Assembly: GCA_965199875.1 (NCBI GenBank)
Contig: OZ241346.1
Location: forward strand, 2,294,001 to 2,358,000
Direction of reading: 5' to 3'
From: VXYL01 sp965199875
Lineage (GTDB): Bacteria > Pseudomonadota > Gammaproteobacteria > Pseudomonadales > Azotimanducaceae
DNA length: 64,000 nt
The translations under genes and the position numbers were made by a program. Position 1 is the first letter of the stretch; each line of letters starts with the position of its first letter. Under the pieces are notes generated by a model. It had not been told where the DNA came from and searched no databases. It saw only the letters and a program-made list of their open reading frames with translations. Shown here piece after piece: positions 39,928 through 48,707 of this stretch.

Positions 39928-42900
39928 CTAGCGGCTGCCGATGCGCTCGTAGATGGCGATGCCGTCTTCGGTCGCCGCGTAGAGGTGCTTGCCGTCCGGG
40001 CTTTTGGCGACGGCGCCGGTCAGCATGTGCAACGGCACGGCGTTGCCGAACACGTCGGTGCCGCCGAACGGCAGGTCGTCCTCGGCGCGCAGCATGGGCA
40101 CCTCGGGCAGCAAGCGCACGCTGTAGACGGAGTTGCTGCAGAACACGTCCACCGAGATCGTCTCGGTGCGCGGGTTTGCGAAGGTGCAGCGGTTGGTGGT
40201 CCACCAGCGCACGGGGGCGGTGAAGCCAGGCAGGTAGCCGAGCAAGCTGGGCATCTCGGCTTGGCGCAGATCGAACGCGAAGGACTCCGTGCCTTCTTGC
40301 GCGAAAGCGAACAGGAACCGGTCCTCGGCGTCCGTAGCCAGCGCCGTCACGGCTGCCAGCCCGTCGGTCGTCCAGCCGGTGGTCGGCGCTTGCAGCATCC
40401 CGTCGTCGGCGTTTCTGTCGAAGATCAGCAGCGTGTCGCCGCCGAACGCCGGATCCCAAGCGGCGACGTAGACGTGCAGGCCGCCGTGGCTGATGGCGGC
40501 GGCGCGAATGCCGACGACGGGCGTGTGGCTTGCGAGCTCGACGCCGCTGCGGTCGGCGTTCAGCCGCACCGCGTCGATGCCCTGCTGCGGGCGCACGAAG
40601 TAGACGAACGAACCGCTGGAGTCGGCGAACATCGAGCTGCCCGGGCAGGTGCCGCCGCCAGACAGTCTGCCGACCGGTTGCAGCCCCGCGCCGTCTTCCA
40701 CCCGCGCAAACCTCTGCCAGGCGCCGCAGCCCACTGCCAATAGGGAATCGCTCGCCGCGTCCCACAGCAGCGCCGCGCTGCCGTCCACGCCGGCGAAGCT
40801 CTGCAGCAAGCGCAGCTCGCCGTTCTCGGCGTCGCGCCGGTACGCCTGCAAGCCCAGCTGGGTGGCCAGGTAGAGTTCGCTGCCATCGGCGTTCATCGCG
40901 ATGGCCGTGGCGGCGAAGATGTCCAGGATGTTGCCGTCGGCGTCCACGCTGCCGTCCTGGACTGCCCCGACGTAGCGGTTCCAGGCAGGCGGACCGTCGT
41001 CGTTCCAGGACATCTCGAAGGCGCCGGCGGAATCGCTGGCAGGGGTGCCGAGGCGTATCGCGTAGTCGACGCCGGCCTTGGCCTGGAAGACCGCGCCGGT
41101 GGCGTTCGCCAGTTGGCGGCTGCGGCCGACCTGCCGCAGCTGGTCGATGCTGTTTGCGTTCTCGTAGACGACCAGTCTGGCCGCTCCAAAGCCCGATACC
41201 GAGAAACGGTACCAGCCGTCCGCGGGCGCCTGCCAAGTCCACCACAGCGAGGCGTCGCCGTCGCCAGCGACCAGCTCGTTGCCCTCGGTGGTCGCGTGCT
41301 CGTTCGAGCCGGCGATCGTGCCGTTGGCGCCGACCAGCACGATGGCGTCGGCGAAGTCGTCGTTGTCGGGAGTCGTTCCCCAGACGAAGTAGATCGCCGA
41401 CTGGACCCGGTCCTGCGCCGCCTCGCTTGGCAGACCGACGGACAGCCAGTAGGTCTCCCCTTCCTGTGCCGGGAAGGAGACGTTCGCTGCGGCGTCGAAG
41501 CCGTCGCTGGTGGCCAGCAGGTCGAGAGCGCCGATGCTGCCGCCGAAGACGACCAGGCGAAACGGATCCGACGTGCCGCCGATGCGCCATGTGTAGGTGC
41601 CGGTGGCGGGTGCCTGCCAGCTCCACCATGCCGTTCTGCTGCCGGTTTGCGGCGGTTCGCCGGGCTCCACGGTGGCGTTGGCGAAATCGGCGCCGGCGAG
41701 GTGGAACGATGTCGGCAGACTGGCCACGGCCTCGGCGTTGGCAATGTCGTCGTTGCTGGGCGGACGCAGCGTCGGCGCCCAGCTCACGGTGTAGTCGCTG
41801 CCGGAAACGTAGGCGTCCTTGGCGGCGACGACGATGCGGTACTCCACTCCTTGGCGAACCGGCACGGTGGCTGCGACGTCGGGTTGGCCGGAAAGCAGGC
41901 GCAGGTCGGCAACGTCGTCGCCGGCGTAGACGGCGACGCGCAAGTGGCGTCGATCCACGGCGAACTGCCAGTCGCCATCCGCCGGCGCCGTCCAGCGATG
42001 CCAGCTGGTGGCCGCGAGATCTTGCAGAAATTCGCCCGCCTGCAAGGTGCCGCCGAGATTGCTGCCGGCGGCGGTCCCGCGCTCGCCGGCCAATTCCGCA
42101 GCCAGGTCGAAGTCGTCGTTCTCTGGCAGGGAGGCCGGCCCCCAGTGCAGGCGCAGCGGCGCCACCGTGCGCCTGGCCGTCGGCGCCAGCAGCGCCGGCG
42201 AGAAGAACTCGAGCAGGTCCGCGTTGTACTCGAACGCGGTTTCCGCGATGTAGCCGAGGCGAATGCGGTGCGCTTGCCTACGGCTGGCGTCGAAGGTCAC
42301 GCCGCCGCCGGCTTTGGCGCTGTAGCTTTCCAGCGACACCAGAGCGTCGTTCTCGTCGACGGCGAACAAGTCGATTTGCAGGTCGTCGGCGATGTCTCCA
42401 CGAGCGCCGCCGGATACGCTGATTCGGTACACGTCGGAAGCGGGCGGCGTCCAGGCGTACCAGAGCGAACGCGGCCGAACGGCCTGCTGGTCTCGCCGGT
42501 CCTCGTCGACATCGCCTCGCGTGAAGACCGGCTCGGCGGGTTCCTTGGTGGCCAGCAGCAGATCGAAGCCCGCGCTTCCCACGCGGTCGCGCAGGCGCGC
42601 CGCGTCGGCGAAGGCGTCATTGACCGGAGCGCTCGCCAAGGGCGGCGACGGCAAGTCCGCATCGCCCACGGTCACCTCGACGCTGGCCATGCCGCTGGTG
42701 GCGTTCCAGGCTTCGGCAATGAAGTAGAGGCGGAAGCGATCCGCCGCTGGCATGCGATTGAAGACCAGCGACACCTTCTGTTCTTCGCCAGCGGCGACTT
42801 CGCCGAGCACGACGGTCTCGCTGGACTCGCCGTTGAACGGGCGCGAGATGTTGTCTTCGCGGTGAATGGCGCTGGCTTGCGGCGCGAGCAGCTCCACCTG

Positions 42901-45393
42901 CTGGCAGGCCGGCGAGTCCGCCGCGCCTCGACAAGCCATGCGCAGCGTCGTTCCGGCCGCGACGTAGCCGTCGGCGGTGACCGTCGCCTCCAGCGTGAAC
43001 CGCTCGCCGATGCCGGCTTGCACGGCGGTGGAGTCCACGGCTACGGCCAGTTGCGGCGTCGACGGGCCGCGGATGATCGTCCAGGCCAGCGCGGCGCGCG
43101 GCTGCGGCGACAGGGCGCGCTTCGGCACGACCTTCAGCCGGTAGGTGCCGGCTGGCGGATTGCGCAAGATCAGCCACTCGACGTTGTCCTTGTCGGAACG
43201 CGAAGCGGCGTTGCCGCAAGCGGCCTGGTCTGGCGCGCAGCTGACGTCGCGATCCACCCACAGGTCCAGATCGTTCAGCACGGACTGGGCAAAGGTGTCC
43301 GACGGCGGTTCGTCCCAGGTCATGACGATGTCCAGGCGGCTCGCGCCCTCGGGCACTTGCACGTCCTGATAGCCGTACTCGGCAGCGCCGACTTCGACGA
43401 TCGCGGAACCGTTCACCCAGCCGTCTTCGGCGTCGCGGCTGAGCACGCTGGTGCGCGCCGAGACCTGTCCGAGGCCGTACTGGTGTTGCAGCGTTCCCGG
43501 TCCGTCGCCGTTGTGCAGCGGAAACATCCGCGCGTCGGCGAGGAACGCGTCCGGCTTGATGGCGCTGGCCATCAGTCGAGCGCGCACCGCGGCCGGCTGC
43601 TCCTTGAACTGCGGCGCGGCATCCATCAGCAGCGCGGCCACGCCGGCGATCGATGGCGACGACATGCTGGTGCCGCTGGCGCGGGCGTAGTCGCTGCGCG
43701 AGCCTCGGCCGAAGGCGGACACCAGATCGACGCCGGTGCCGACGACTTGCGGCAGCAGGCGGCCGTCGAAGGTGGGCCCGCGGCTGCTGAACGAAGCGAT
43801 GTCGCCGTTGTCCAGCGAAGCGCCTATGGTCAGCGAGTTCTTGGCCGAAGCGTAGTCGCCGCGGGATCGGTAGCGGCCGTTGCCGGCCGAGACGACGTAG
43901 AGCTGTCGGCTGCCCCAGACCATGGCGTCGAGCTTGCGTTCGCTCACCGTTCGGCCTTCGTAGTCGAGGCCGCTCAAGCCCAGGCTCATGTTGACCAGCA
44001 GCGCCTTCGCCGCCGTCCCTGCCGCGTCGCAGCTGGTCGGCTTCGACAGGAAGTCCATGCCGCGGCCGATGTGCAGGGCGGAAGTGGCCGCTTCGAGGCC
44101 GATCACCTTGGCGAAGCGAATGTCCTGCACCAGCGGCGCGATGCCGGCGAAGCGGGGGCTGACGGTGCCGTTGCCGACGATGGTGCCGGTAACGTGGGTG
44201 CCGTGGCCGTGGTTGTCCACCCACAGATCCTGATCTTCGACCCGCGTCGCCTCGGGCGAAAGGCCGGGCACGAGATTGGCGCCGCAGATGCTGCGCCGTC
44301 CCGTGGCGATGTCGCGATGGTTGATGTTCAAGGCGCTGTCCATGACGCCGATGGGCACGGAGCTGCCGCCGTTGCCGGAGAAGAGCCCCGAGGATTCGTC
44401 GTAGACGCGCAAGGCATCTGCGCCCATGGCCGGCACCGAGGTGTCGTGGCTGGGCCGCACCCGGCGAACGGGTTCCACGGCAAGCACGAAGTCCGCGTCG
44501 GCCACCGCCGCCAATGCGCCGTGGGGGATGTTCGCGTCCACCGTGCGCAAGGTCGGATCGTAGCGTCCAGGCACCGCGCCGATGTCGGCCAGCGCCTGAC
44601 GCCAGCGCCCGTCGACGTCGTCGGTCATCAGCGTGACGAAGACCGGCGTTTGCTCCAGCGGCAGCGCCGAGGCCCGCTCGGCCAGGGAACGGGGAACCTT
44701 GATGCTCGACGGCGTGGCGGCGATGCCGGCGACGCCGGCCAAGCTGGCGATGCGCGCGAGCGCCGGCGCGTTCCCCGGCAGCCGGGCGCGAAACAGCTGC
44801 GCGGACGGTCCGAGAAGCTCGCCGCCGAGCGCTTGAACGCGCGCGGCGACGGTGGTCGCGTCGGCGTCCGCGGCCAGCACGATCCAGCCGAAAGTCCAGT
44901 CGCGCCCGGCCGCTGCCGCTTGTGCCGCCAAGGCGTCGATGTCGCTGCCGTAGGCCCAGGCGGGGAGCGGCGCGGAGTCCGTGTCGTCGGGCGCGTCCGC
45001 CATGCTCGCCTTGGCCATGTTGCCGTGGAAGGCGGCGAACGAGTAGCCCTCCGGTGGCGTTGGCGAAGGAGAAACAGGTGCCGACGGGACGAAGTCCGGC
45101 GGTGCCTCGATGCGCGGCACCGCCGTCCCGCTACCGCTCTCCGCGGCAATCTGCGCCAGGGCCGCTTGGCGGGCCTTGGCGTCCGCTGCTTCGGCTTCCG
45201 CTGCCGTCTCGACGCCGTTCTGCGCCAGTTGTCGGGCGACGGGTTGCTCCTGCACCGCGCCCGACGAGCTGGCGACGTTGGCGCCAGGAGACGGGCCGCT
45301 TGCGACCAGCCACCCGATCGCGGCTGCCGTCACGGCCAGCAGGCAGAAGAAGATGGCAATCTTGGCGGCGGGCGGCATGGTTCGAGTCGACAT
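39928..45393 (-). CDS. Very large S8 subtilisin-like serine protease with C-terminal repeat and propeller-like domains
   Basis: 1,821 residues from ATG 45393, chosen for GAGG 7 bases ahead. An N-terminal signal anchor (IAIFFCLLAVTAAAIGWLVA) is followed by a propeptide-like region and the subtilase domain. The catalytic triad is D352 (VPIGVMDSALN), H397 (NHGHGTHVTGT) and S576 (GTSMSSPSIAG), with oxyanion N505 (SAGNG). Downstream are beta-sandwich (PPC-like) domains, each beginning with NDDF/NDDI and ending in a WYRFSVSG- or YTWRIGG-type strand. A C-terminal third of about 330 residues looks like a lactonase-type beta-propeller (IAMNADGSELYLA, AVAKSPDGKHLYAATEDG). It is probably exported or surface-attached. 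It stands alone. Confidence 0.9.
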   Translation of the reverse strand: MSTRTMPPAAKIAIFFCLLAVTAAAIGWLVASGPSPGANVASSSGAVQEQPVARQLAQNGVETAAEAEAADAKARQAALAQIAAESGSGTAVPRIEAPPDFVPSAPVSPSPTPPEGYSFAAFHGNMAKASMADAPDDTDSAPLPAWAYGSDIDALAAQAAAAGRDWTFGWIVLAADADATTVAARVQALGGELLGPSAQLFRARLPGNAPALARIASLAGVAGIAATPSSIKVPRSLAERASALPLEQTPVFVTLMTDDVDGRWRQALADIGAVPGRYDPTLRTVDANIPHGALAAVADADFVLAVEPVRRVRPSHDTSVPAMGADALRVYDESSGLFSGNGGSSVPIGVMDSALNINHRDIATGRRSICGANLVPGLSPEATRVEDQDLWVDNHGHGTHVTGTIVGNGTVSPRFAGIAPLVQDIRFAKVIGLEAATSALHIGRGMDFLSKPTSCDAAGTAAKALLVNMSLGLSGLDYEGRTVSERKLDAMVWGSRQLYVVSAGNGRYRSRGDYASAKNSLTIGASLDNGDIASFSSRGPTFDGRLLPQVVGTGVDLVSAFGRGSRSDYARASGTSMSSPSIAGVAALLMDAAPQFKEQPAAVRARLMASAIKPDAFLADARMFPLHNGDGPGTLQHQYGLGQVSARTSVLSRDAEDGWVNGSAIVEVGAAEYGYQDVQVPEGASRLDIVMTWDEPPSDTFAQSVLNDLDLWVDRDVSCAPDQAACGNAASRSDKDNVEWLILRNPPAGTYRLKVVPKRALSPQPRAALAWTIIRGPSTPQLAVAVDSTAVQAGIGERFTLEATVTADGYVAAGTTLRMACRGAADSPACQQVELLAPQASAIHREDNISRPFNGESSETVVLGEVAAGEEQKVSLVFNRMPAADRFRLYFIAEAWNATSGMASVEVTVGDADLPSPPLASAPVNDAFADAARLRDRVGSAGFDLLLATKEPAEPVFTRGDVDEDRRDQQAVRPRSLWYAWTPPASDVYRISVSGGARGDIADDLQIDLFAVDENDALVSLESYSAKAGGGVTFDASRRQAHRIRLGYIAETAFEYNADLLEFFSPALLAPTARRTVAPLRLHWGPASLPENDDFDLAAELAGERGTAAGSNLGGTLQAGEFLQDLAATSWHRWTAPADGDWQFAVDRRHLRVAVYAGDDVADLRLLSGQPDVAATVPVRQGVEYRIVVAAKDAYVSGSDYTVSWAPTLRPPSNDDIANAEAVASLPTSFHLAGADFANATVEPGEPPQTGSRTAWWSWQAPATGTYTWRIGGTSDPFRLVVFGGSIGALDLLATSDGFDAAANVSFPAQEGETYWLSVGLPSEAAQDRVQSAIYFVWGTTPDNDDFADAIVLVGANGTIAGSNEHATTEGNELVAGDGDASLWWTWQAPADGWYRFSVSGFGAARLVVYENANSIDQLRQVGRSRQLANATGAVFQAKAGVDYAIRLGTPASDSAGAFEMSWNDDGPPAWNRYVGAVQDGSVDADGNILDIFAATAIAMNADGSELYLATQLGLQAYRRDAENGELRLLQSFAGVDGSAALLWDAASDSLLAVGCGAWQRFARVEDGAGLQPVGRLSGGGTCPGSSMFADSSGSFVYFVRPQQGIDAVRLNADRSGVELASHTPVVGIRAAAISHGGLHVYVAAWDPAFGGDTLLIFDRNADDGMLQAPTTGWTTDGLAAVTALATDAEDRFLFAFAQEGTESFAFDLRQAEMPSLLGYLPGFTAPVRWWTTNRCTFANPRTETISVDVFCSNSVYSVRLLPEVPMLRAEDDLPFGGTDVFGNAVPLHMLTGAVAKSPDGKHLYAATEDGIAIYERIGSR

Positions 45394-45546
45394 GGCGGTT
45401 CCTCGGGTCTTGGGAAGCCCTGTTGCGGCATGGTTCTGCAACGCTGGCGACACTTTATCAGCTTCGCTGCCGAGGAGTGCTACCCGCTCGGTGTCGGTGG
45501 CGTGCGGGGGTTCTATGGTGTCAGCGGCTAAGACGGCTAGGCGAAC

Positions 45547-46203
45547 TCAGTCGCTGAAGGAACGCAGCTTGGCGGCGAGGCCGCTCTGTGCCAGGAACGC
45601 GGCGGTTCGGGTGCCTTCGGCTCGTTCGGCGACGACGGCCAGTTCCCGGACGGTGTCCACGTCGATGCCGAAGGCGGCGCGGCGCACCACCCGGGCGGCG
45701 ATGCCAGCGCGTTGCGCCGAGGCGATGTGCGGCTTGAAGCTCTTGCCGTCGAAGAGGTACTCGAAGGCGTTGGGCGGCGACGAGGCGGCGGCGTTGGTGC
45801 CGATGTCGTGCGCATCGGGTACCAGCGTGACGCATTCGTGGCCATCGAGCACGGCGGCAACGTCCGCTGGCTTGACGAGCGGAACGTCGCCGGGTACGAA
45901 CAGGGTGCCGGACGCCGCGTGTCGGCGGAGCACGAAGTCGCTGGCTTGGCGCACCGCGCCGGACAGATCCTGGGCGGAGTCCGCAAACACGCCGACGCCG
46001 AACTCCGCAGCCAGTTCCGCCGCGACCTCGTTGCGCGACACCAGCAGCACGCCGGCAACGCCGGGCGAGCGGGTGAGCGCGTCCAGCACGTCCGCCAGCA
46101 TGGCCAGCACCAGCCCCTCGCGCTCGGCTTCGTTCAGCGCCGGTTCGAGACGCCGCTTGGCGCCCTTGGAACCCTTGAAGGGCAGCAGCGCCCAGATGCT
46201 CAC
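45547..46203 (-). CDS. cofC: Phospholactate (or phosphoenolpyruvate/3-phosphoglycerate) guanylyltransferase of F420 synthesis
   Basis: 218 residues. CofC transfers GMP to a three-carbon phosphoacid, giving the activated side chain used by CofD. Visible features: ALLPFKGSKGAKRRLEPALN (the GSKGAKRRL nucleotide-binding signature), VLLVSRNEVAAELAAEFGVG, GTLFVPGDVPLVKPADVAAV and the VPDAHDIGTNAAASSPPNAF loop. The GTG start at 46203 overlaps the cofD stop, so translation is coupled. Substrate choice (2-phospholactate, PEP or 3-phosphoglycerate) differs between lineages and is not decided here. Confidence 0.92.
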   Translation of the reverse strand: MSIWALLPFKGSKGAKRRLEPALNEAEREGLVLAMLADVLDALTRSPGVAGVLLVSRNEVAAELAAEFGVGVFADSAQDLSGAVRQASDFVLRRHAASGTLFVPGDVPLVKPADVAAVLDGHECVTLVPDAHDIGTNAAASSPPNAFEYLFDGKSFKPHIASAQRAGIAARVVRRAAFGIDVDTVRELAVVAERAEGTRTAAFLAQSGLAAKLRSFSD

Positions 46204-47120
46204 TGAACGAAATCCAGCACCGCCTGGGCCAGGGCGACGCGGTCGTCGAGGCTTCTCATCACGGTCTGGGCGATGGTGGTCTGCAAGTTCAGCGCCGCCA
46301 CCGCCGGTGCCGCATCCGCGTCCACCTCGTCCATCACGAAGTGGGTGGCGAAGCCAGCGTAGTGCCTGGCCACCGCCGCGGTGGTCGTCGGCACGCCGAG
46401 TTCGCGCATCATCTTCGCGGTTGGGCCTTTGATCGCCTTGCCGCCGACGATCGGCGAGACGACGACGATGGGCGCCCCGCTGCCGGCCAGCGTTTCCTTC
46501 ATGCCGGGCACGGCCAGGATGGGGGCGACGGACACGAAGGGATTCGACGGGCAGACGACGACGGCGCTCAAGCCTTGCGTCGGCATCGCCGGATTCAGCC
46601 TGGCCTCGGCAGCGCCGTGGAACTCGAAGCCGCGCACCGCCGGCGCGCAGGCGTCGCGCACGAAGTAGTGCTGGAAAGCCAAGGCGCCGTCGTCGGTGAG
46701 CACGCTCGTTCGCACCGGATCGTCCGACATGGGCAGGATGCGATGGCGGATGCCCAAACTCGAAGCAATCGTCGCCGTGGCCGCCGTCAGCCCGCATCCC
46801 TGGCCGAGCAGGCTTCGACGGCGGATGTGCAGTGCCAGGTCGCGGTCGCCCAGGCGGAACCAGGTTTCGCCGCCTAGCCGCTGCAAGGTCTCCATGAAGT
46901 GCCAGGTTTCGTCCGTCCTGCCCCAGCCGGCCTTCGGGTGCGCCAGGCCGGCCAGCGTGTAGGTCAAGGTGTCGACGTCCGGAGAAATCGGCAAGCCGAA
47001 GTGTTCGAAGTCGTCGCCGGTGTTGACGACGAAGACCACCTCGTCCGGCGAGAGCAAGCGGGCGAGCCCCAGGGCGAGCTTGGCGCCGCCGACGCCGCCG
47101 GTGAGCGCTAGAACCGTCAT
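46200..47120 (-). CDS. cofD: 2-phospho-L-lactate (or related) transferase of F420 synthesis
   Basis: 306 residues, normal CofD/FbiA length. It joins the activated side chain to the deazaflavin Fo, giving F420-0 or its dehydro form. The glycine loop LTGGVGGAKLALGLARLL at the N-terminus, NTGDDFEHFGLPISPDVDTL, RLGDRDLALHIRRRSLLGQG, CPSNPFVSVAPILAVPG and SPIVGGKAIKGPTAKMM are all characteristic. ATG 47120 overlaps the cofE stop (ATGA) and its own stop overlaps the cofC start. Confidence 0.95.
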   Translation of the reverse strand: MTVLALTGGVGGAKLALGLARLLSPDEVVFVVNTGDDFEHFGLPISPDVDTLTYTLAGLAHPKAGWGRTDETWHFMETLQRLGGETWFRLGDRDLALHIRRRSLLGQGCGLTAATATIASSLGIRHRILPMSDDPVRTSVLTDDGALAFQHYFVRDACAPAVRGFEFHGAAEARLNPAMPTQGLSAVVVCPSNPFVSVAPILAVPGMKETLAGSGAPIVVVSPIVGGKAIKGPTAKMMRELGVPTTTAAVARHYAGFATHFVMDEVDADAAPAVAALNLQTTIAQTVMRSLDDRVALAQAVLDFVQ

Positions 47121-47902
47121 CGGAACAGATCCTCCGCCAGGGGCCGCACCGCGTCTGTCGCCTTTTGGCCGGGCTCTGCCGCTGGGAAGCCTCGCACCAG
47201 GGCGGCCGGCGTGCGTTCCGTGGTTTCGCCCATGGCCAGCGTTGCTGCCGCGGCGATGCCGTCGGCCCTGTTGACGAGGGTGACCTTGAGTTCGCGGCCG
47301 TACATGTCGTTGCCACCGCGCCGATCGTCGAGCACCTGCAAGCCCGCGGCCCCGATGGCGATGCCGGTGGTGCCAAGCCGCCACGGACGGTTGGCGCTGT
47401 CGGTTACAACGACGCCGAGAGCACAGCCTGTAGCGGCCGCCAGCGCCCGGCGCAGGCGTTCGGCGCTGGCGTCCGGATCCTTCGGCAGCAGGAGGGCGGC
47501 ATCGCCGTCGCCGTGGTCGATGTTCGACTGATCGATGCCGGCGTGGGCGCCAACCAGCCCCAGCCTGTGGCGAACGATGAGCACCCCTGGCTTGTGCCGC
47601 ACGACCTCGGTGGACTCGTCGAGAACGAGCTGCACCAGGCGCGGATCCTTGTCGGTCTTGGCGGCCAGCGCCGTTGCTTCCGGGGAAGCCCGCACGTCGT
47701 CCAGGTCGACCTGTCGTCCCTCGGCCTTGGAGACGATCTTCTGCGCCACGGCCAGAATGTCGCCGTCCCGCAAGCGCAAGCCGTTCGCGTCGATGGCCTG
47801 CAGCAGCAGTTCGGGCAGGTCGTCGCCCTCTTCGACGGCCCCCATGCCGGCAAGCGGGGTAACGGCAAAGCCAGTCGCGCCGCTAGATTCCTTGAGTGGC
47901 AT
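47117..47902 (-). CDS. cofE: Coenzyme F420-0:L-glutamate ligase
   Basis: 261 residues. CofE adds gamma-linked glutamates to F420-0 using GTP. Family motifs: GDDLPELLLQAIDANGLRLR, DGDILAVAQKIVSKAEGRQV, RHRLGLVGAHAGIDQSN, VVVTDSANRPWRLGTTGIAI and DRRGGNDMYGRELKVTLVNR. The length matches a single-domain CofE without the nitroreductase-like FbiB extension. The first eight codons lie inside a dispersed repeat (47881-47940), so the native start may have been altered, although ATG 47902 is the only good choice. It heads the overlapping cofE-cofD-cofC operon. Confidence 0.95.
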   Translation of the reverse strand: MPLKESSGATGFAVTPLAGMGAVEEGDDLPELLLQAIDANGLRLRDGDILAVAQKIVSKAEGRQVDLDDVRASPEATALAAKTDKDPRLVQLVLDESTEVVRHKPGVLIVRHRLGLVGAHAGIDQSNIDHGDGDAALLLPKDPDASAERLRRALAAATGCALGVVVTDSANRPWRLGTTGIAIGAAGLQVLDDRRGGNDMYGRELKVTLVNRADGIAAAATLAMGETTERTPAALVRGFPAAEPGQKATDAVRPLAEDLFR

Positions 47903-47979
47903 TGACCTTCACGGATGAGTCGAGTTTACGACGGGCACGGAGTTGCGGAGCAAACTCGAACGCGCCTCGCGGGGCGCGC

Positions 47980-48636
47980 CTAGTCTTGGCCGACGATCTT
48001 GATGCCGGAGTGGGAAATCGAGTGCCGTCGGTTGATCTGGATGAGCACGCTGGTGAGCGCCTCGGCGGCGGCCGAGTTCTCGATGGGGCCGGCGTGCCAG
48101 GCCCTCATGCCGGCTGCTTCGGCGAGCTCGACGACCTTCTGCCGCGCCGAGCGCTTGTTGCCGCACACCAGCACGTCGCACTCGATGGCGACATCTTCTT
48201 TCAGCAGGTGCGCCGCGACGTTCTGGAACGCCGTCACCACCTTCACGCGACTGCCGAGGAAGTCCTGCGCCCGCTTGCCGGCGCTGCCCTCCCCAGGCAG
48301 TTGCACCGTGCCCACGCGCGGCGGCGCCAGCGGCACGGTGACATCGACGAGAATCTTGCCGGCGAGGCCGGTGCGAACGGTCTCCAAGGTGGACAGCTGG
48401 TGCGCTGCGGGAACGGTGAGGACGACCACCTGCCCAGCGGCGGCGGCATCCGGGTTCTGCATCGCATCGGCGGGAGTTTGCGGGCTGATGGCTTGCAGGT
48501 CCGCCACGGCCTTCTGCGCCTTCTGCAACGTCCGCGAACCAATGACGATGCGATGGCCGGCCTTGGCCCAGCGAATCGCCAGCCCCGTGCCTAGATCGCC
48601 CGTGCCGCCCAGAATGGCGATGGTTTCCTTTGCCAA
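47980..48636 (-). CDS. fno: NADPH-dependent F420 reductase
   Basis: 218 residues starting at TTG 48636, chosen for AGGAGG 7 bases ahead. The Rossmann motif is IAILGGTGDLGTGLAIRWAK, followed by HRIVIGSRTLQKAQKAVADL, VVLTVPAAHQLSTLETV, KVVTAFQNVAAHLL and DVLVCGNKRSARQKVVELAE, as in the Fno/NpdG family that moves hydride between NADPH and F420. It lies 77 bases upstream of cofE on the same strand, so reduction and synthesis of F420 are linked. A small hairpin (47961-47978) follows its stop codon. Confidence 0.93.
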   Translation of the reverse strand: MAKETIAILGGTGDLGTGLAIRWAKAGHRIVIGSRTLQKAQKAVADLQAISPQTPADAMQNPDAAAAGQVVVLTVPAAHQLSTLETVRTGLAGKILVDVTVPLAPPRVGTVQLPGEGSAGKRAQDFLGSRVKVVTAFQNVAAHLLKEDVAIECDVLVCGNKRSARQKVVELAEAAGMRAWHAGPIENSAAAEALTSVLIQINRRHSISHSGIKIVGQD

Positions 48637-48707
48637 GCCCAAGCCTCCTGTCGTGTGCAGCCGCATTATAGGCTAAGGTGCCGTCCTATCTTGCTGGCGC
48701 CAAGGCG

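Noticed and set aside
41113..45531. Long plus-strand frame opposite the S8 protease
   Set aside because: Shadow of the protease gene; no domains, whereas the minus strand has the full catalytic triad.
45547..47376. Single 609-residue frame covering cofC and the cofD region
   Set aside because: The upstream two thirds is an out-of-frame shadow of cofD; only the part from GTG 46203 matches CofC.
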